Assembly: GCA_905234245.1 (NCBI GenBank)
Contig: CAJOGN010000009.1
Location: 1-59,194 of the forward strand
Direction: 5' to 3'
Length of the DNA: 59,194 nt
DNA from: an uncultured Lachnospiraceae bacterium
Lineage (GTDB): Bacteria > Bacillota > Clostridia > Lachnospirales > Lachnospiraceae
The notes under the pieces are model-generated. The model worked only from the letters and a program-made list of their open reading frames with translations, searched no databases and was not told the DNA's origin. Positions within the stretch are counted from its first letter, which is position 1. The number at the start of each line of letters is the position of its first letter. Below are positions 1 through 7,995 of the stretch, one piece after another. The position numbers and the translations under genes were made by a program.

Positions 1-345
1 TGTCTCAAGGTTAGCCCTTGATATCACATTTCCACCCAAATCAGATATTACTATTACTGTATCGTGGCTCTCAATGTTGACACCAATAATGTAGGCAAAC
101 TCATGGTTAATGCGAAGCATTACCTTACGACGACCAGCTCCTGACACATCATTTACCGTACCACATTCCTTAATAAGCCCTTCCTTAAGGAAGTCATTAC
201 ATATCTGGGTTACGGCAGCTGCTGTAAGACCAGTAGCCTCCGCAATCTCCTTTCGAGAGACGTCGGCATGGGAATTCATGTATCTTAATATAGAGCTTCT
301 ATTCTGTTTTTTCACCTGTCCCATATTTATGCCATTTTTGTACAT
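1..345 (-). CDS. ROK-family transcriptional repressor, N-terminal part (cut by window edge)
   Basis: The minus-strand frame opens with ATG at 345, behind an AGAGG box, and runs off the left edge after 115 codons. Residues ~10-70 form a winged helix-turn-helix (SSILRYMNSHADVSRKEIAE, then TGLTAAAVTQIC), followed by GRRKVMLRIN and the start of the actin-like ROK fold (IIGVNIE.HDTVIVISDLGG). This layout is typical of XylR/NagC-type ROK repressors, which respond to sugars or sugar phosphates. It lies downstream of the sulfoquinovose genes on the same strand and is the best candidate for their regulator; that role is inferred. A second in-frame ATG lies at 324. Confidence 0.85.
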   Translation of the reverse strand, partial: MYKNGINMGQVKKQNRSSILRYMNSHADVSRKEIAEATGLTAAAVTQICNDFLKEGLIKECGTVNDVSGAGRRKVMLRINHEFAYIIGVNIESHDTVIVISDLGGNVISRANLET

Positions 346-369
346 GTTAGAATACCTCTATAAAATAAT

Positions 370-503
370 TAATGCCTGCGCACATCTATACAATAAAACA
401 CATGTCTAATTAGCCGAGGTCGTCTAAGCGATTTTCTTCATGAGCGTGACGACACTCGGTAATTAGACATAGGCTATATTAGCAATGTGTGTCGCAGGCA
501 TTA
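370..503. repeat. Nested inverted repeat / long hairpin with conserved apical loop (copy 1)
   Basis: Between the isomerase stop and the ROK start, outer arms (370-385 and 485-503, starting TAATGCCTGCG) enclose inner arms (402-424 and 448-470, starting ATGTCTAATTA). The tip, 428-445, reads GCGATTTTCTTCATGAGC. The same 18-nt tip, with two changes, caps an unrelated stem at 28861-28928. It may end or attenuate transcription of the operon, but has no clear T-run. No gene is visible in 346-525. Confidence 0.8.
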
Positions 504-525
504 GATTCTTATACATATATGTTAA

Positions 526-1854
526 TTACATGCAAATACATTCTATATTGAGCATATCAGCTAATGCCTTAATGTCTTCTACAACATTACCATAACATAC
601 TACAAAATGCGGCTCCCAGCCTTGAAGAATTACAATCTTAGCTGCGTCATTATTAGTCTTAACAACAACTGATGTTCCTGTAAAGCGCTTCGGAACTTCT
701 AAAGCCTCGCCTCCTGCTACGAAGAAGCGATAGTTGCCCTTAGAATCAAGACCAATTCTGAAGATTGTAACCTCGTCACTTCCCTTGCTTCCAAAGTCAA
801 GTGTTGGTCCAATCTTCCTGTTACAGTGTACACCAACATTTGCCTCATCATTCTGTGCAAGAGTACAGGCAGCCATACCACAGTGCCACATTGTAATGGA
901 ATTCTCCCTCTCATCCATTGATACTGGATCGCCGAAGAACACCGATTGACCTGTAAGACTGGCTCCTACGTACATTGATAATGCTCCATAAGTATCAGCC
1001 TCGCAGCTTGCTACAACGCCTAAGTCATTAAGTATTGAGAGCACTGCACATACAGGTGTACCAAATGCTGTAAAGAAGTCTGGCCAGCATCTTGAAGCTA
1101 GGGCCTTAATGTTGTTGTTATCAACATATTCCTTATATGACTTATATAATCTTGCGAAATCCTTAACATTTTGCTCAGGGATGCTGTCAAGTCCAACCAT
1201 TCTGTTCTTAGCATCCTTAATGAACTCTTCAACCTCTTCGTCAGAGTATCCCTTAGCAACGTCCATAAGCTCTCTTGCTTCGATTGACTCTAGTGTTACT
1301 CCGAACTTAGACATCATCTGAGCATCCATTGCTCTTCCGAAGCCGAAGCCCTGTGGAGTATGACCAATTGCCGCAAGCTTAAGCTCAGTTAATTCCTTCT
1401 TAACTCTGGCTGCATTAATTACAGCCTTAATCTTAGCTTCAACATTTTCCTCATCAGGAGCACCAAATATATATTGGAAAGGCTCTTCCCTAAATGACTT
1501 AATAGCATTTGCTGCAGAATAAGCACCTGTTAGGGAATTAAGACGAAGTCTTGTTCCGTCAATTACAGGCTCGCGAAGTGTCCATAGCAAGATAGGGCTA
1601 TCAAACTTCTTAAGCACCTGTGATGCATAAGCTGCGTTGGCAAATGTAGCATTTTGAAGCACAATCAAATCAGGACTTATGGTATCTAAGAACTCATCTA
1701 AGTCATCAATAGAAAGTAGCAAATCCTTAGGGACCTTCACATTGTCAGCTAAGCTGTTTAATAGTTTAACAGACTTGTCGAACTGCTCCCTTGCACTTTC
1801 TAAATGATATGTTGGCACTCCAATTGGAATATATGCAACTTGAAAATCTTTCAT
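526..1854 (-). CDS. sftI: Fucose/arabinose isomerase-like protein, probable sulfoquinovose isomerase
   Basis: A 442-aa protein of the L-fucose/L-arabinose isomerase-like class. ATG 1854 was chosen because an AGGAG box (1861-1865) precedes it; the longer reading frame back to 1911 has no ribosome binding site and overlaps the upstream gene. Visible landmarks are an N-terminal Rossmann-like half (AYIPIGVPTYH, PDLIVLQNATFAN) and a C-terminal half with SRCWPDFF, SCEADTYGALSMY and WHCG. In Firmicute sulfo-transaldolase clusters this type of protein converts sulfoquinovose to 6-deoxy-6-sulfofructose. That assignment rests on the company of transaldolase, DUF4867, reductase and GH31 genes; a different aldose-ketose isomerisation cannot be excluded from sequence alone. 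It is the last enzyme gene of the operon. Confidence 0.75.
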   Translation of the reverse strand: MKDFQVAYIPIGVPTYHLESAREQFDKSVKLLNSLADNVKVPKDLLLSIDDLDEFLDTISPDLIVLQNATFANAAYASQVLKKFDSPILLWTLREPVIDGTRLRLNSLTGAYSAANAIKSFREEPFQYIFGAPDEENVEAKIKAVINAARVKKELTELKLAAIGHTPQGFGFGRAMDAQMMSKFGVTLESIEARELMDVAKGYSDEEVEEFIKDAKNRMVGLDSIPEQNVKDFARLYKSYKEYVDNNNIKALASRCWPDFFTAFGTPVCAVLSILNDLGVVASCEADTYGALSMYVGASLTGQSVFFGDPVSMDERENSITMWHCGMAACTLAQNDEANVGVHCNRKIGPTLDFGSKGSDEVTIFRIGLDSKGNYRFFVAGGEALEVPKRFTGTSVVVKTNNDAAKIVILQGWEPHFVVCYGNVVEDIKALADMLNIECICM

Positions 1855-1864
1855 ATCTTTTCTC

Positions 1865-2587
1865 CTAATAAAATAGTTCCTTATTATCGCCAATAATACC
1901 AGGATATGCACCCTGATCTATTAGCGGCTTTCTGTCAGGATGTGCAATCACCCATTTGTTGCGGGCAAGAAGCAATTCTGTCTCCATATCCTGATCCTCA
2001 TGATTCCTATTAGCAATACTATTAATAATAGTATCTCTCTCCCTCTTTTCCTTGGTGGAAAGAGGAGTATTAGTTCCTTCTGCAAGAACAACCACAGCCT
2101 TGAAGCCCTCATCACACACCTTAAGTGGTGACAGGTGAAGGGTTGTCTGATACATCTCAATCATTGTTCCCTTAGGCACAAAGAATACTGTAGCGTCGTC
2201 ATTGTTATAATGGCAGTTCTCTATATCATAGGAATGGCCAAGCACAAGCATCATGTCAGTTACAGCGATGTTAATCTCACTGCATTTGTGATACTCAAAG
2301 CCGTTATATGTAGAATTCCTACCATTGCAATAACCAATCTGAATTGGCATACCACCATAGATTACGCTCTTAATCGTTCTCGCAATGTGGGTTAACTCCA
2401 TTGGCTCTTCCGATGGAACATATACATTTCCATCATCAGGAATATCCGTATTAGCCTCCATATATTCTATAAGTTCTGATACGTCATATCCCTTTAGAAC
2501 CTGGCCAAATGAGTTGAACTCTTCGTCGTATACCGACCATATCTTAACGTCATTAACTTCATTAAGTCTCTTAAGCAAATCACTCAT
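1865..2587 (-). CDS. sftX: DUF4867 protein, conserved partner in sulfoquinovose clusters
   Basis: A 240-aa soluble protein with an AAGGGG ribosome binding site, ending 10 bp before the isomerase start. It shows the DUF4867 pattern: YGGMPIQIGYCNGRN, EYHKCSEINIAVTDMMLVLG, FFVPKGTMIEMYQTTLHLSP and the C-terminal NKWVIAHPDRKPLIDQGAYP. No signal peptide or membrane segment is seen. Members recur in Firmicute sulfo-transaldolase clusters (sftX) with no established activity. The central pattern resembles small beta-barrel sugar-binding or sugar-isomerising proteins, so a mutarotase/epimerase or accessory isomerase role is possible; this is inference. Confidence 0.75.
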   Translation of the reverse strand: MSDLLKRLNEVNDVKIWSVYDEEFNSFGQVLKGYDVSELIEYMEANTDIPDDGNVYVPSEEPMELTHIARTIKSVIYGGMPIQIGYCNGRNSTYNGFEYHKCSEINIAVTDMMLVLGHSYDIENCHYNNDDATVFFVPKGTMIEMYQTTLHLSPLKVCDEGFKAVVVLAEGTNTPLSTKEKRERDTIINSIANRNHEDQDMETELLLARNKWVIAHPDRKPLIDQGAYPGIIGDNKELFY

Positions 2588-2617
2588 ATTATAACCCCTT
2601 CATAGTCAATCTAAATC

Positions 2618-3475
2618 TTATAGGTCTCTTACTACCTTGTATGTAGCAATCCAGTCCTCTGGGCCATATCCTGCTTCCATAGCAGCCTCGTATACCTTCA
2701 TTGCATTCTCTTCGCCAGGAACCTTAACACCACATTCCTTAGCAAGATTTAAGCAGATTCCGATATCCTTGTACTCATTTTGTACAGAAAATGCTGTTGT
2801 GTAATCCTCTGCTGCAAGAGCATCCTTCTTCGAATCAAGATAGAAGTTCTGTCCGCCACCGAATGACACACACTCTGCAAATGTAGGAATGTCGATTCCG
2901 TTCTTGCCAGCAAGTACAAGCATCTCGTTAACACCGTTCTGAATCTGTGATACTAATGCGTTATGGCAAATCTTCATTACAAGACCAGCACCGTTGCCGC
3001 CAAGTCTCTTGATGTTCTCACCCATATATGAAAGGATAGGAACAATCTTGTCATAAAGGTCTTCATCACAACCAACAAAGATTCCCAGCTTACCTGCGAT
3101 AGCAGCTGGCTTAGACTTAACAACTGGAGCGTCAGCAAACTGAGCACCTGTAGCCTTAACCATCTTAGATATCTCAACTGATACAGATGGGTCAATAGTA
3201 CTCATATCAATACAAATCTTAGATGAATCTGTTACCTTGGCAACCTCATCATATACAGCCTTAGAATGCTCTGACTTTGGAACCATAGAAATGATAACGT
3301 CAGCATTCTGTGCAACCTCTGTAGAGTTAGCACATTTCTTAGCGCCAACACCAACTAGCTTGTCAACCTGTGCCTCATTGAAGTCAAATACAAATACATC
3401 ATCGTCATGCTTCTTAATAATATTCTCGCACATTGACTCGCCCATTATTCCCAATCCAATAAAACCTATCTTCAT
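2618..3475 (-). CDS. sftF: Beta-hydroxyacid dehydrogenase family, probable sulfolactaldehyde reductase
   Basis: A 285-aa NAD(P)-dependent dehydrogenase of the 3-hydroxyisobutyrate dehydrogenase family. The N-terminus carries the dinucleotide-binding GFIGLGIMG motif, followed by the ID.ST region (~90-93) and the catalytic lysine K168 in GAGLVMKICHN. Where many relatives have a Pro-Val-Ser-Gly-Gly loop, this one has PVVKSKPAAIAG (~118-127), putting lysines 120 and 122 near the substrate, as might suit an anionic sulfonate. In sulfo-transaldolase clusters of gut Clostridia this enzyme reduces 3-sulfolactaldehyde to 2,3-dihydroxypropane-1-sulfonate, which is excreted. Substrate is inferred from the neighbours. 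Confidence 0.75.
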   Translation of the reverse strand: MKIGFIGLGIMGESMCENIIKKHDDDVFVFDFNEAQVDKLVGVGAKKCANSTEVAQNADVIISMVPKSEHSKAVYDEVAKVTDSSKICIDMSTIDPSVSVEISKMVKATGAQFADAPVVKSKPAAIAGKLGIFVGCDEDLYDKIVPILSYMGENIKRLGGNGAGLVMKICHNALVSQIQNGVNEMLVLAGKNGIDIPTFAECVSFGGGQNFYLDSKKDALAAEDYTTAFSVQNEYKDIGICLNLAKECGVKVPGEENAMKVYEAAMEAGYGPEDWIATYKVVRDL

Positions 3476-3515
3476 TATTTTACTCCTTTACTATGTAATA
3501 CTATTCTATTATATA

Positions 3516-4196
3516 TTAGTCAGTTACTGTAGCATCCCATGCAGCCTGGAATTTGTTCATACCGAAGTCTGTGAATGGGTGATACATAGAATCCTTGTAT
3601 ACCTGAAGACCAGCTGTAACGATGTCAGCACCAGATACAGCACAGTCATTGAACTGCTTACCATTTCTAACTGCAGCGCAGATAATCTCTGTATCGAATC
3701 CGTAGTTATCTCTGATTGTGCAGATGTCTTCGATGTACTGAACACAATCCTCACCAGAGTTCTCCTTCCATCCGATGAATGGAGAGATGAAAAGTGAGTT
3801 GTTCTTCATTGGTAAGATAGCCTGTGATGGTGAGAAGATTAATGTAACATTAGTTCTGATTCCATCCTGCTCAAGTCTTCTTGCTGCTGTAACACCTGCT
3901 AATGTGCAAGGAATCTTGATTACGAAGTTAGGGCACATGCCTGCAATCTCCTTACCCATAGCTACCATGTCATCTGCATTGTCAAGATGAGGATTAATCT
4001 CTACTGAAATAGGGAATTTCTCATATCCTTCGATTCCCTTCTCCTTAACGAAATCAGCGAACTGCTGTAATACTTCCTTAAATGGCTTACCTGATAGCTT
4101 GATATGGTTAGGGTTAGTTGTAACTCCATCGATACCAAATGTATCATATGCCTCTCTTACTTCATCAATTTTTGCACTGTCTAGAAAATACTTCAT
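3516..4196 (-). CDS. sftT: Transaldolase family, probable 6-deoxy-6-sulfofructose transaldolase
   Basis: A 226-aa transaldolase of the short TalC/fructose-6-phosphate aldolase type. Key residues are D6 (FLDSA), the TTNPNH motif (~26-31) and the Schiff-base lysine K94 in FVIKIPCTLAG. RRLEQDGIRTNVTLIFSP and SPFIGW follow as in the family. In the sulfo-transaldolase pathway this class takes 6-deoxy-6-sulfofructose, transfers the dihydroxyacetone unit to glyceraldehyde-3-phosphate and releases 3-sulfolactaldehyde. The reductase and SQ isomerase genes next to it make that role more likely than ordinary pentose-phosphate transaldolase. A good AGGAGG-like site precedes ATG 4196. Confidence 0.85.
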   Translation of the reverse strand: MKYFLDSAKIDEVREAYDTFGIDGVTTNPNHIKLSGKPFKEVLQQFADFVKEKGIEGYEKFPISVEINPHLDNADDMVAMGKEIAGMCPNFVIKIPCTLAGVTAARRLEQDGIRTNVTLIFSPSQAILPMKNNSLFISPFIGWKENSGEDCVQYIEDICTIRDNYGFDTEIICAAVRNGKQFNDCAVSGADIVTAGLQVYKDSMYHPFTDFGMNKFQAAWDATVTD

Positions 4197-4285
4197 TTCT
4201 TAATTCCTCCTAAATAATAATCTTAATTTATATTACATAACCCGCTTCTTGTGCTAAGCACTGGCCGGCTAGCTGTTGTTAATAA

Positions 4286-6250
4286 CTACTTGGCAAGACT
4301 CATAAGCTCGTCGAACTTATCAGATTTCTTCCTGATAAATACTGGTGGCTCACCAATTGGTGCTCCTACAATAACCATTCCGCCGTCGAACTCTTTGCCT
4401 GAATACAAATGTACCCATTCATCCTCTGGAAGATATACTGTCTTAGTATCTGCCTTAGCATCAATAACAGGTGCTACAAGTATGTCTCTTCCCAGAAGAT
4501 ACTCTAATGACTCTGTATATGCTCTTGGCTCATCGTAATGATAGAATAGTGGTCTCATTACAGGCGTACCATTCTTAACATTTTCATCAACAAGCTCCTT
4601 TAGGTAACTCTTAAGGCGTACATGAGTGTCAGTGAACTTCTTAAGCTGAGCATATAACTCATCATCATCGTCGAACTGAACATTCATTATTGGCTGGTTA
4701 CCTTCATGGAATCTATATAATGGGGAGAATGCATTCATCTCTTCCCATCTTAATAGAAGCTCCTTGCTTCTTGATAGCATCTTCTTCATTGTTGTATAAC
4801 CACCTACATCTGAGTGGGCCATTCCATAACCACTCATTGCAAGTGACAATGTAGCTGGAATTACAGCAGCGATACCATCATCTAAGGACCAGTCTACGTG
4901 CTGATCTCCATTCCACATAAGGTGTGAATACTTGATTGTCTCTGTATGACCTGCTCTTGTGAAGAAGAATACCTCTCCTTCCTTACCTGCCTCTGCAATA
5001 GCTTCATTGTTAAGCTTTGCCCAGATAGCTGGCCATCTGTTATGCATTTCGTATGGATCCTCACCGCTGTGAAGCACACAGTCAACTGGAAGGTACTCAC
5101 CGAAGTCAGCCATCCATCCGCTAAGGCCGATGCCAATCATATTGTTCTTAATTAATCCCTTGTACCACTCGTAAGCATCTGGATTAGTGAAGTCAACCAT
5201 TGCTGCAGGGAATGTAGTGATTGTAACCTGATAATCATTGCCATCCTTGTCCTTAACGCAATATCCGTTGGCTTTAGCCTCCTGGTAAATGTCCTTCTCA
5301 AGAGCGATAAATGGATTGATATATCCTAGGAACTTAATTCCCTTGGCATTCCATTCCTTAATCTTCTCTGGCAGGTTAGCGTATTGGTCTTCCTTATCAT
5401 ATCTCCAATTCCACATTACCTGATAGCCGAACTTAGTACGCCTACAGCCGCACCAATCCTGGCTCCAGATACCTGCTATCTTAATGCCCTTAGACTCAGC
5501 CTCTGCAATCTTAGAATCAATTACATCACAGCCTTCCTGAACCGCAAGAATTGCGCCGTCGTATGTCCACTCTGGAAGCTGTCTCTGGTGACCTAACAGG
5601 TCAGATACCTTAGAAGACAACTCTGTGAAGGAATCAGCCTTCTTAACTACAAAATGTGGCTTGTCCTGCAGGTACAATGTTGTCTGATTAGGAATCTGGA
5701 AATTGAACTCCGCATAATTATCAATAAACACATGCACAAAATACTTATCAGACGATACGTATGTTGGTTGTGCATAGTAGCTCTCGAACTTCTTAAATGG
5801 AAGAACCTTCTTAGGCTTCTTGCCGAAGAATGTCTCTCTAATAAGCTTCTTACCAATTCTATTGGTATTCTGATGCTCAGCAACCCATATTCTAACATTC
5901 TCTCCCTTAAGGTCGAACTTGGAATATGTCTCGCCACAGCCATAAATATGCTCAGATGGATTAGCGTCGAAGCTTATCCAGTATCTGTTAATATCTGTAG
6001 CCTTGCTGTCATATGTCACTTCAATATCTCCATTTTCCTCAGTAATATTGAAGTAATGGTCTTCATCCCTCTTTGGATCTGTAAAATGTAAAGTGGTACG
6101 ATTGCCTTCATTCGTCTTGTCAACAAATGTAAGCGTTGATTCATAGGAATTGCTCATAGAATATACGAAGCTTCCTCTGCTCATTGTAAAGTTGTTCGTA
6201 CCTGTTCCAACCTTAACTTTCATCTTACTTAAAGAGTCTAGTGTAATCAT
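4286..6250 (-). CDS. sftG: GH31 glycosidase, probable sulfoquinovosidase with R-to-Q at sulfonate site
   Basis: A 654-aa intracellular GH31 enzyme without signal peptide, close in plan to E. coli YihQ. The predicted nucleophile is D382 (GWMADFGEYLP) and the acid/base D449 (WNGDQHVDW). Compared from memory with the YihQ sulfoquinovose-binding set Q262/Q288/R301/W304/Y508, the equivalents are Q238, Q264, Q277, W280 and Y485: four are kept, but the arginine that salt-bridges the sulfonate is glutamine (GYQVMWNW, codon 5420-5422). Gene context still points to release of sulfoquinovose from sulfoquinovosyl glycerides. It has its own promoter and operator upstream and an AAGGGGG ribosome binding site. 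Confidence 0.85.
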   Translation of the reverse strand: MITLDSLSKMKVKVGTGTNNFTMSRGSFVYSMSNSYESTLTFVDKTNEGNRTTLHFTDPKRDEDHYFNITEENGDIEVTYDSKATDINRYWISFDANPSEHIYGCGETYSKFDLKGENVRIWVAEHQNTNRIGKKLIRETFFGKKPKKVLPFKKFESYYAQPTYVSSDKYFVHVFIDNYAEFNFQIPNQTTLYLQDKPHFVVKKADSFTELSSKVSDLLGHQRQLPEWTYDGAILAVQEGCDVIDSKIAEAESKGIKIAGIWSQDWCGCRRTKFGYQVMWNWRYDKEDQYANLPEKIKEWNAKGIKFLGYINPFIALEKDIYQEAKANGYCVKDKDGNDYQVTITTFPAAMVDFTNPDAYEWYKGLIKNNMIGIGLSGWMADFGEYLPVDCVLHSGEDPYEMHNRWPAIWAKLNNEAIAEAGKEGEVFFFTRAGHTETIKYSHLMWNGDQHVDWSLDDGIAAVIPATLSLAMSGYGMAHSDVGGYTTMKKMLSRSKELLLRWEEMNAFSPLYRFHEGNQPIMNVQFDDDDELYAQLKKFTDTHVRLKSYLKELVDENVKNGTPVMRPLFYHYDEPRAYTESLEYLLGRDILVAPVIDAKADTKTVYLPEDEWVHLYSGKEFDGGMVIVGAPIGEPPVFIRKKSDKFDELMSLAK

Positions 6251-6268
6251 AAAAAACCCCCTTGCATA

Positions 6269-6297
6269 TAATTAATTAACAGCTTTAATTAATTATA
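6269..6297. promoter_or_regulatory. Palindromic operator in front of sulfoquinovosidase gene
   Basis: An inverted repeat, TAATTAATTAA-C-AGCT-TTAATTAATTA, overlaps the -10 box of the glycosidase promoter. The same palindrome, with slightly different centre, sits beside the -10 box of the transporter promoter at 7835-7885. The shared placement suggests one repressor, plausibly the ROK protein at 1-345. Confidence 0.7.
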
Positions 6298-6320
6298 AGA
6301 CAAGGGGAATAATTTTTCAA
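6292..6320 (-). promoter_or_regulatory. SigA-type promoter of the sulfoquinovosidase gene
   Basis: On the minus strand TTGAAA (6320-6315), a 17-bp spacer and TATAAT (6297-6292) make a near-consensus promoter that also reads into the downstream transaldolase, dehydrogenase, DUF4867 and isomerase genes. Confidence 0.75.
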
Positions 6321-6346
6321 GTACTTAATGATTAAGTTTTATTATT

Positions 6347-7813
6347 TTATGCCTCCTGAGACTCTTTCGCCTGCGCATCTCTCTTGGCATTTCTCTCTTC
6401 AAGCTCATTCTTAAGAGCAATAGCGTCCTTCCTACCAATGTTGTATCCGAACTGCATTAGAAGTGCCATTATTAGATACATAATAAATGGTACAAGTGTT
6501 GCTAATGTATATATACCATTATTAACCTCCGGTGTCTGCTGTACAACATCTCCGGCGCCTGCCTCGGCAGATACATAACCGATAACTCCAAGTAAAGCAT
6601 TAAATCCAACACCTGCTACTGTCTGACCCATCTTTCTGAAGAATGAGAATATAGCATAAGATGTTCCTTCCTCGCGCCGACCTGTAAGCTTGTCCTGGTA
6701 ATCAATGGCATCTGAAACGATAGCCCATACCTCCATCGTGAAGAATGAAAGTCCAATTCCTGTTAGGAACAAGAATCCCATGAATATATACGGATTAGGA
6801 ATCTTCCAGATAAACATTACCAGATATGCACCCGCAGCAATAAATGCACCGAATCCACACAACTCTTTCTTACCGAACTTCATAACCAATTTGTTAAGGA
6901 ACGGAATTGAAAGTGCCATTGGTAAGTATGTCGCAATAGGTACAAGGGACTGTAATCCCGGCATCTCATAGTAGTTCTTAAGAAGATATCCGTTAGCTGT
7001 ATTAGTGAACATATTACCTGCAATAAGAAGCATACTTGCAAGAGATAATGTAACGAAGGGACGGTTCTTCATAAGAGAAGCCAACGTCTTACCAACAGAG
7101 CTCTCACCCTTCTTCTTGGTCGGTGCAATAATATTCTCTCTTGTCAATCTATAGTTCAGCTGATATGCAACGATCTGGAATCCAACGATTACAAGTGTAG
7201 CGGCAAAAAGCTTGTGTCCATCAAGGTATTTTGCTCCATTAGCTGCAACAGAATATACTACCAATGGGAAAATAACAGAACCTGCCATCTGTCCGATACC
7301 TGCACCAACAGTACGAGCCATAGACAGTGTAGATCTCTCCTTGATATCGTTAGTCATAACTGTTGCCATTGAACCATAAGGAATATTAACACCTGTATAC
7401 ATCATTCCATAGAAGATATATGTAATGTATGCATAAATAAGTAACTGTGTTGAAGACATTCCAAACCAGTCATATACCGGCAAGAATAACAGTACCAACG
7501 AAATCATCATCGGGAATGAGAAGAAATAAATCCATGGACGAAAACGTCCGGTCTTCCTAGGCTTCAAATGATCGATAATACTTCCCATAATCGGATCATT
7601 GATAGCATCCCATACTCTCGCTACCAGGAACAAAATAGCAATCTGTGCTGCGTTAATACCGAAAACGTCAGTATAATACATGTTCAAGAATGAACTGATT
7701 ACACCAAACGCCAAAACCCCACCGGTATCACCAAGCGCATAACCTATAACGTTCTTTGCGGTCAGCTTGTTCGGGTTTGCTTTTTCAGTTGTAGTTGTCG
7801 TTGCCTCTTGCAT
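6347..7813 (-). CDS. GPH-family sugar:cation symporter, probable sulfoquinovose importer
   Basis: A 488-aa membrane protein of the glycoside-pentoside-hexuronide:cation symporter family (MelB/YihO-like) with about 12 hydrophobic segments. Family marks include the N-terminal YALGDTGGVLAFGVISSFLN, WDAINDPIMGSIID (cation/sugar site region) and RFRPWIYF. ATG 7813 was chosen because an AGGAGG box lies just before it; the longer frame to 7852 would cross the operator. E. coli YihO/YihP, which are linked to sulfoquinovose use, belong to the same family. It is the first gene of the cluster, with its own promoter and palindromic operator, so uptake is likely co-repressed with the glycosidase. Confidence 0.85.
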   Translation of the reverse strand: MQEATTTTTEKANPNKLTAKNVIGYALGDTGGVLAFGVISSFLNMYYTDVFGINAAQIAILFLVARVWDAINDPIMGSIIDHLKPRKTGRFRPWIYFFSFPMMISLVLLFLPVYDWFGMSSTQLLIYAYITYIFYGMMYTGVNIPYGSMATVMTNDIKERSTLSMARTVGAGIGQMAGSVIFPLVVYSVAANGAKYLDGHKLFAATLVIVGFQIVAYQLNYRLTRENIIAPTKKKGESSVGKTLASLMKNRPFVTLSLASMLLIAGNMFTNTANGYLLKNYYEMPGLQSLVPIATYLPMALSIPFLNKLVMKFGKKELCGFGAFIAAGAYLVMFIWKIPNPYIFMGFLFLTGIGLSFFTMEVWAIVSDAIDYQDKLTGRREEGTSYAIFSFFRKMGQTVAGVGFNALLGVIGYVSAEAGAGDVVQQTPEVNNGIYTLATLVPFIMYLIMALLMQFGYNIGRKDAIALKNELEERNAKRDAQAKESQEA

Positions 7814-7834
7814 TATAACGCCTCCTCCTTCTTC

Positions 7835-7885
7835 ATAATTAATTAACGGCATTAATTAATTAATTAATAGTTTTAATTAATTATA
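7835..7885. promoter_or_regulatory. Tandem palindromic operator of the transporter promoter
   Basis: Two overlapping TTAATTAA palindromes lie here: TAATTAATTAACGGCATTAA at 7836-7855 and a second, centred near 7867, whose right arm covers the -10 box. This is the same pattern as at 6269-6297 and is a candidate site for the ROK repressor. Confidence 0.7.
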
Positions 7886-7908
7886 TTGCTAGCTTTTTTA
7901 TTTTTCAA
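7880..7908 (-). promoter_or_regulatory. SigA-type promoter of the sulfoquinovose cluster
   Basis: On the minus strand TTGAAA (7908-7903), a 17-bp spacer and TATAAT (7885-7880) precede the transporter gene; the -10 box overlaps the palindromic operator. Confidence 0.75.
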
Positions 7909-7995
7909 GAATTTTATCAAAAAACGCCTATTTTTTGTGCATACTATACTTATTCGCTTGTCCATTTTGTACAAATTAGACAAGACTAATCTCCT

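Noticed and set aside
526-1911. Longer 461-aa reading of the isomerase
   Set aside because: The extra N-terminus overlaps the end of the DUF4867 gene and lacks a ribosome binding site, whereas ATG 1854 has AGGAG at good spacing.
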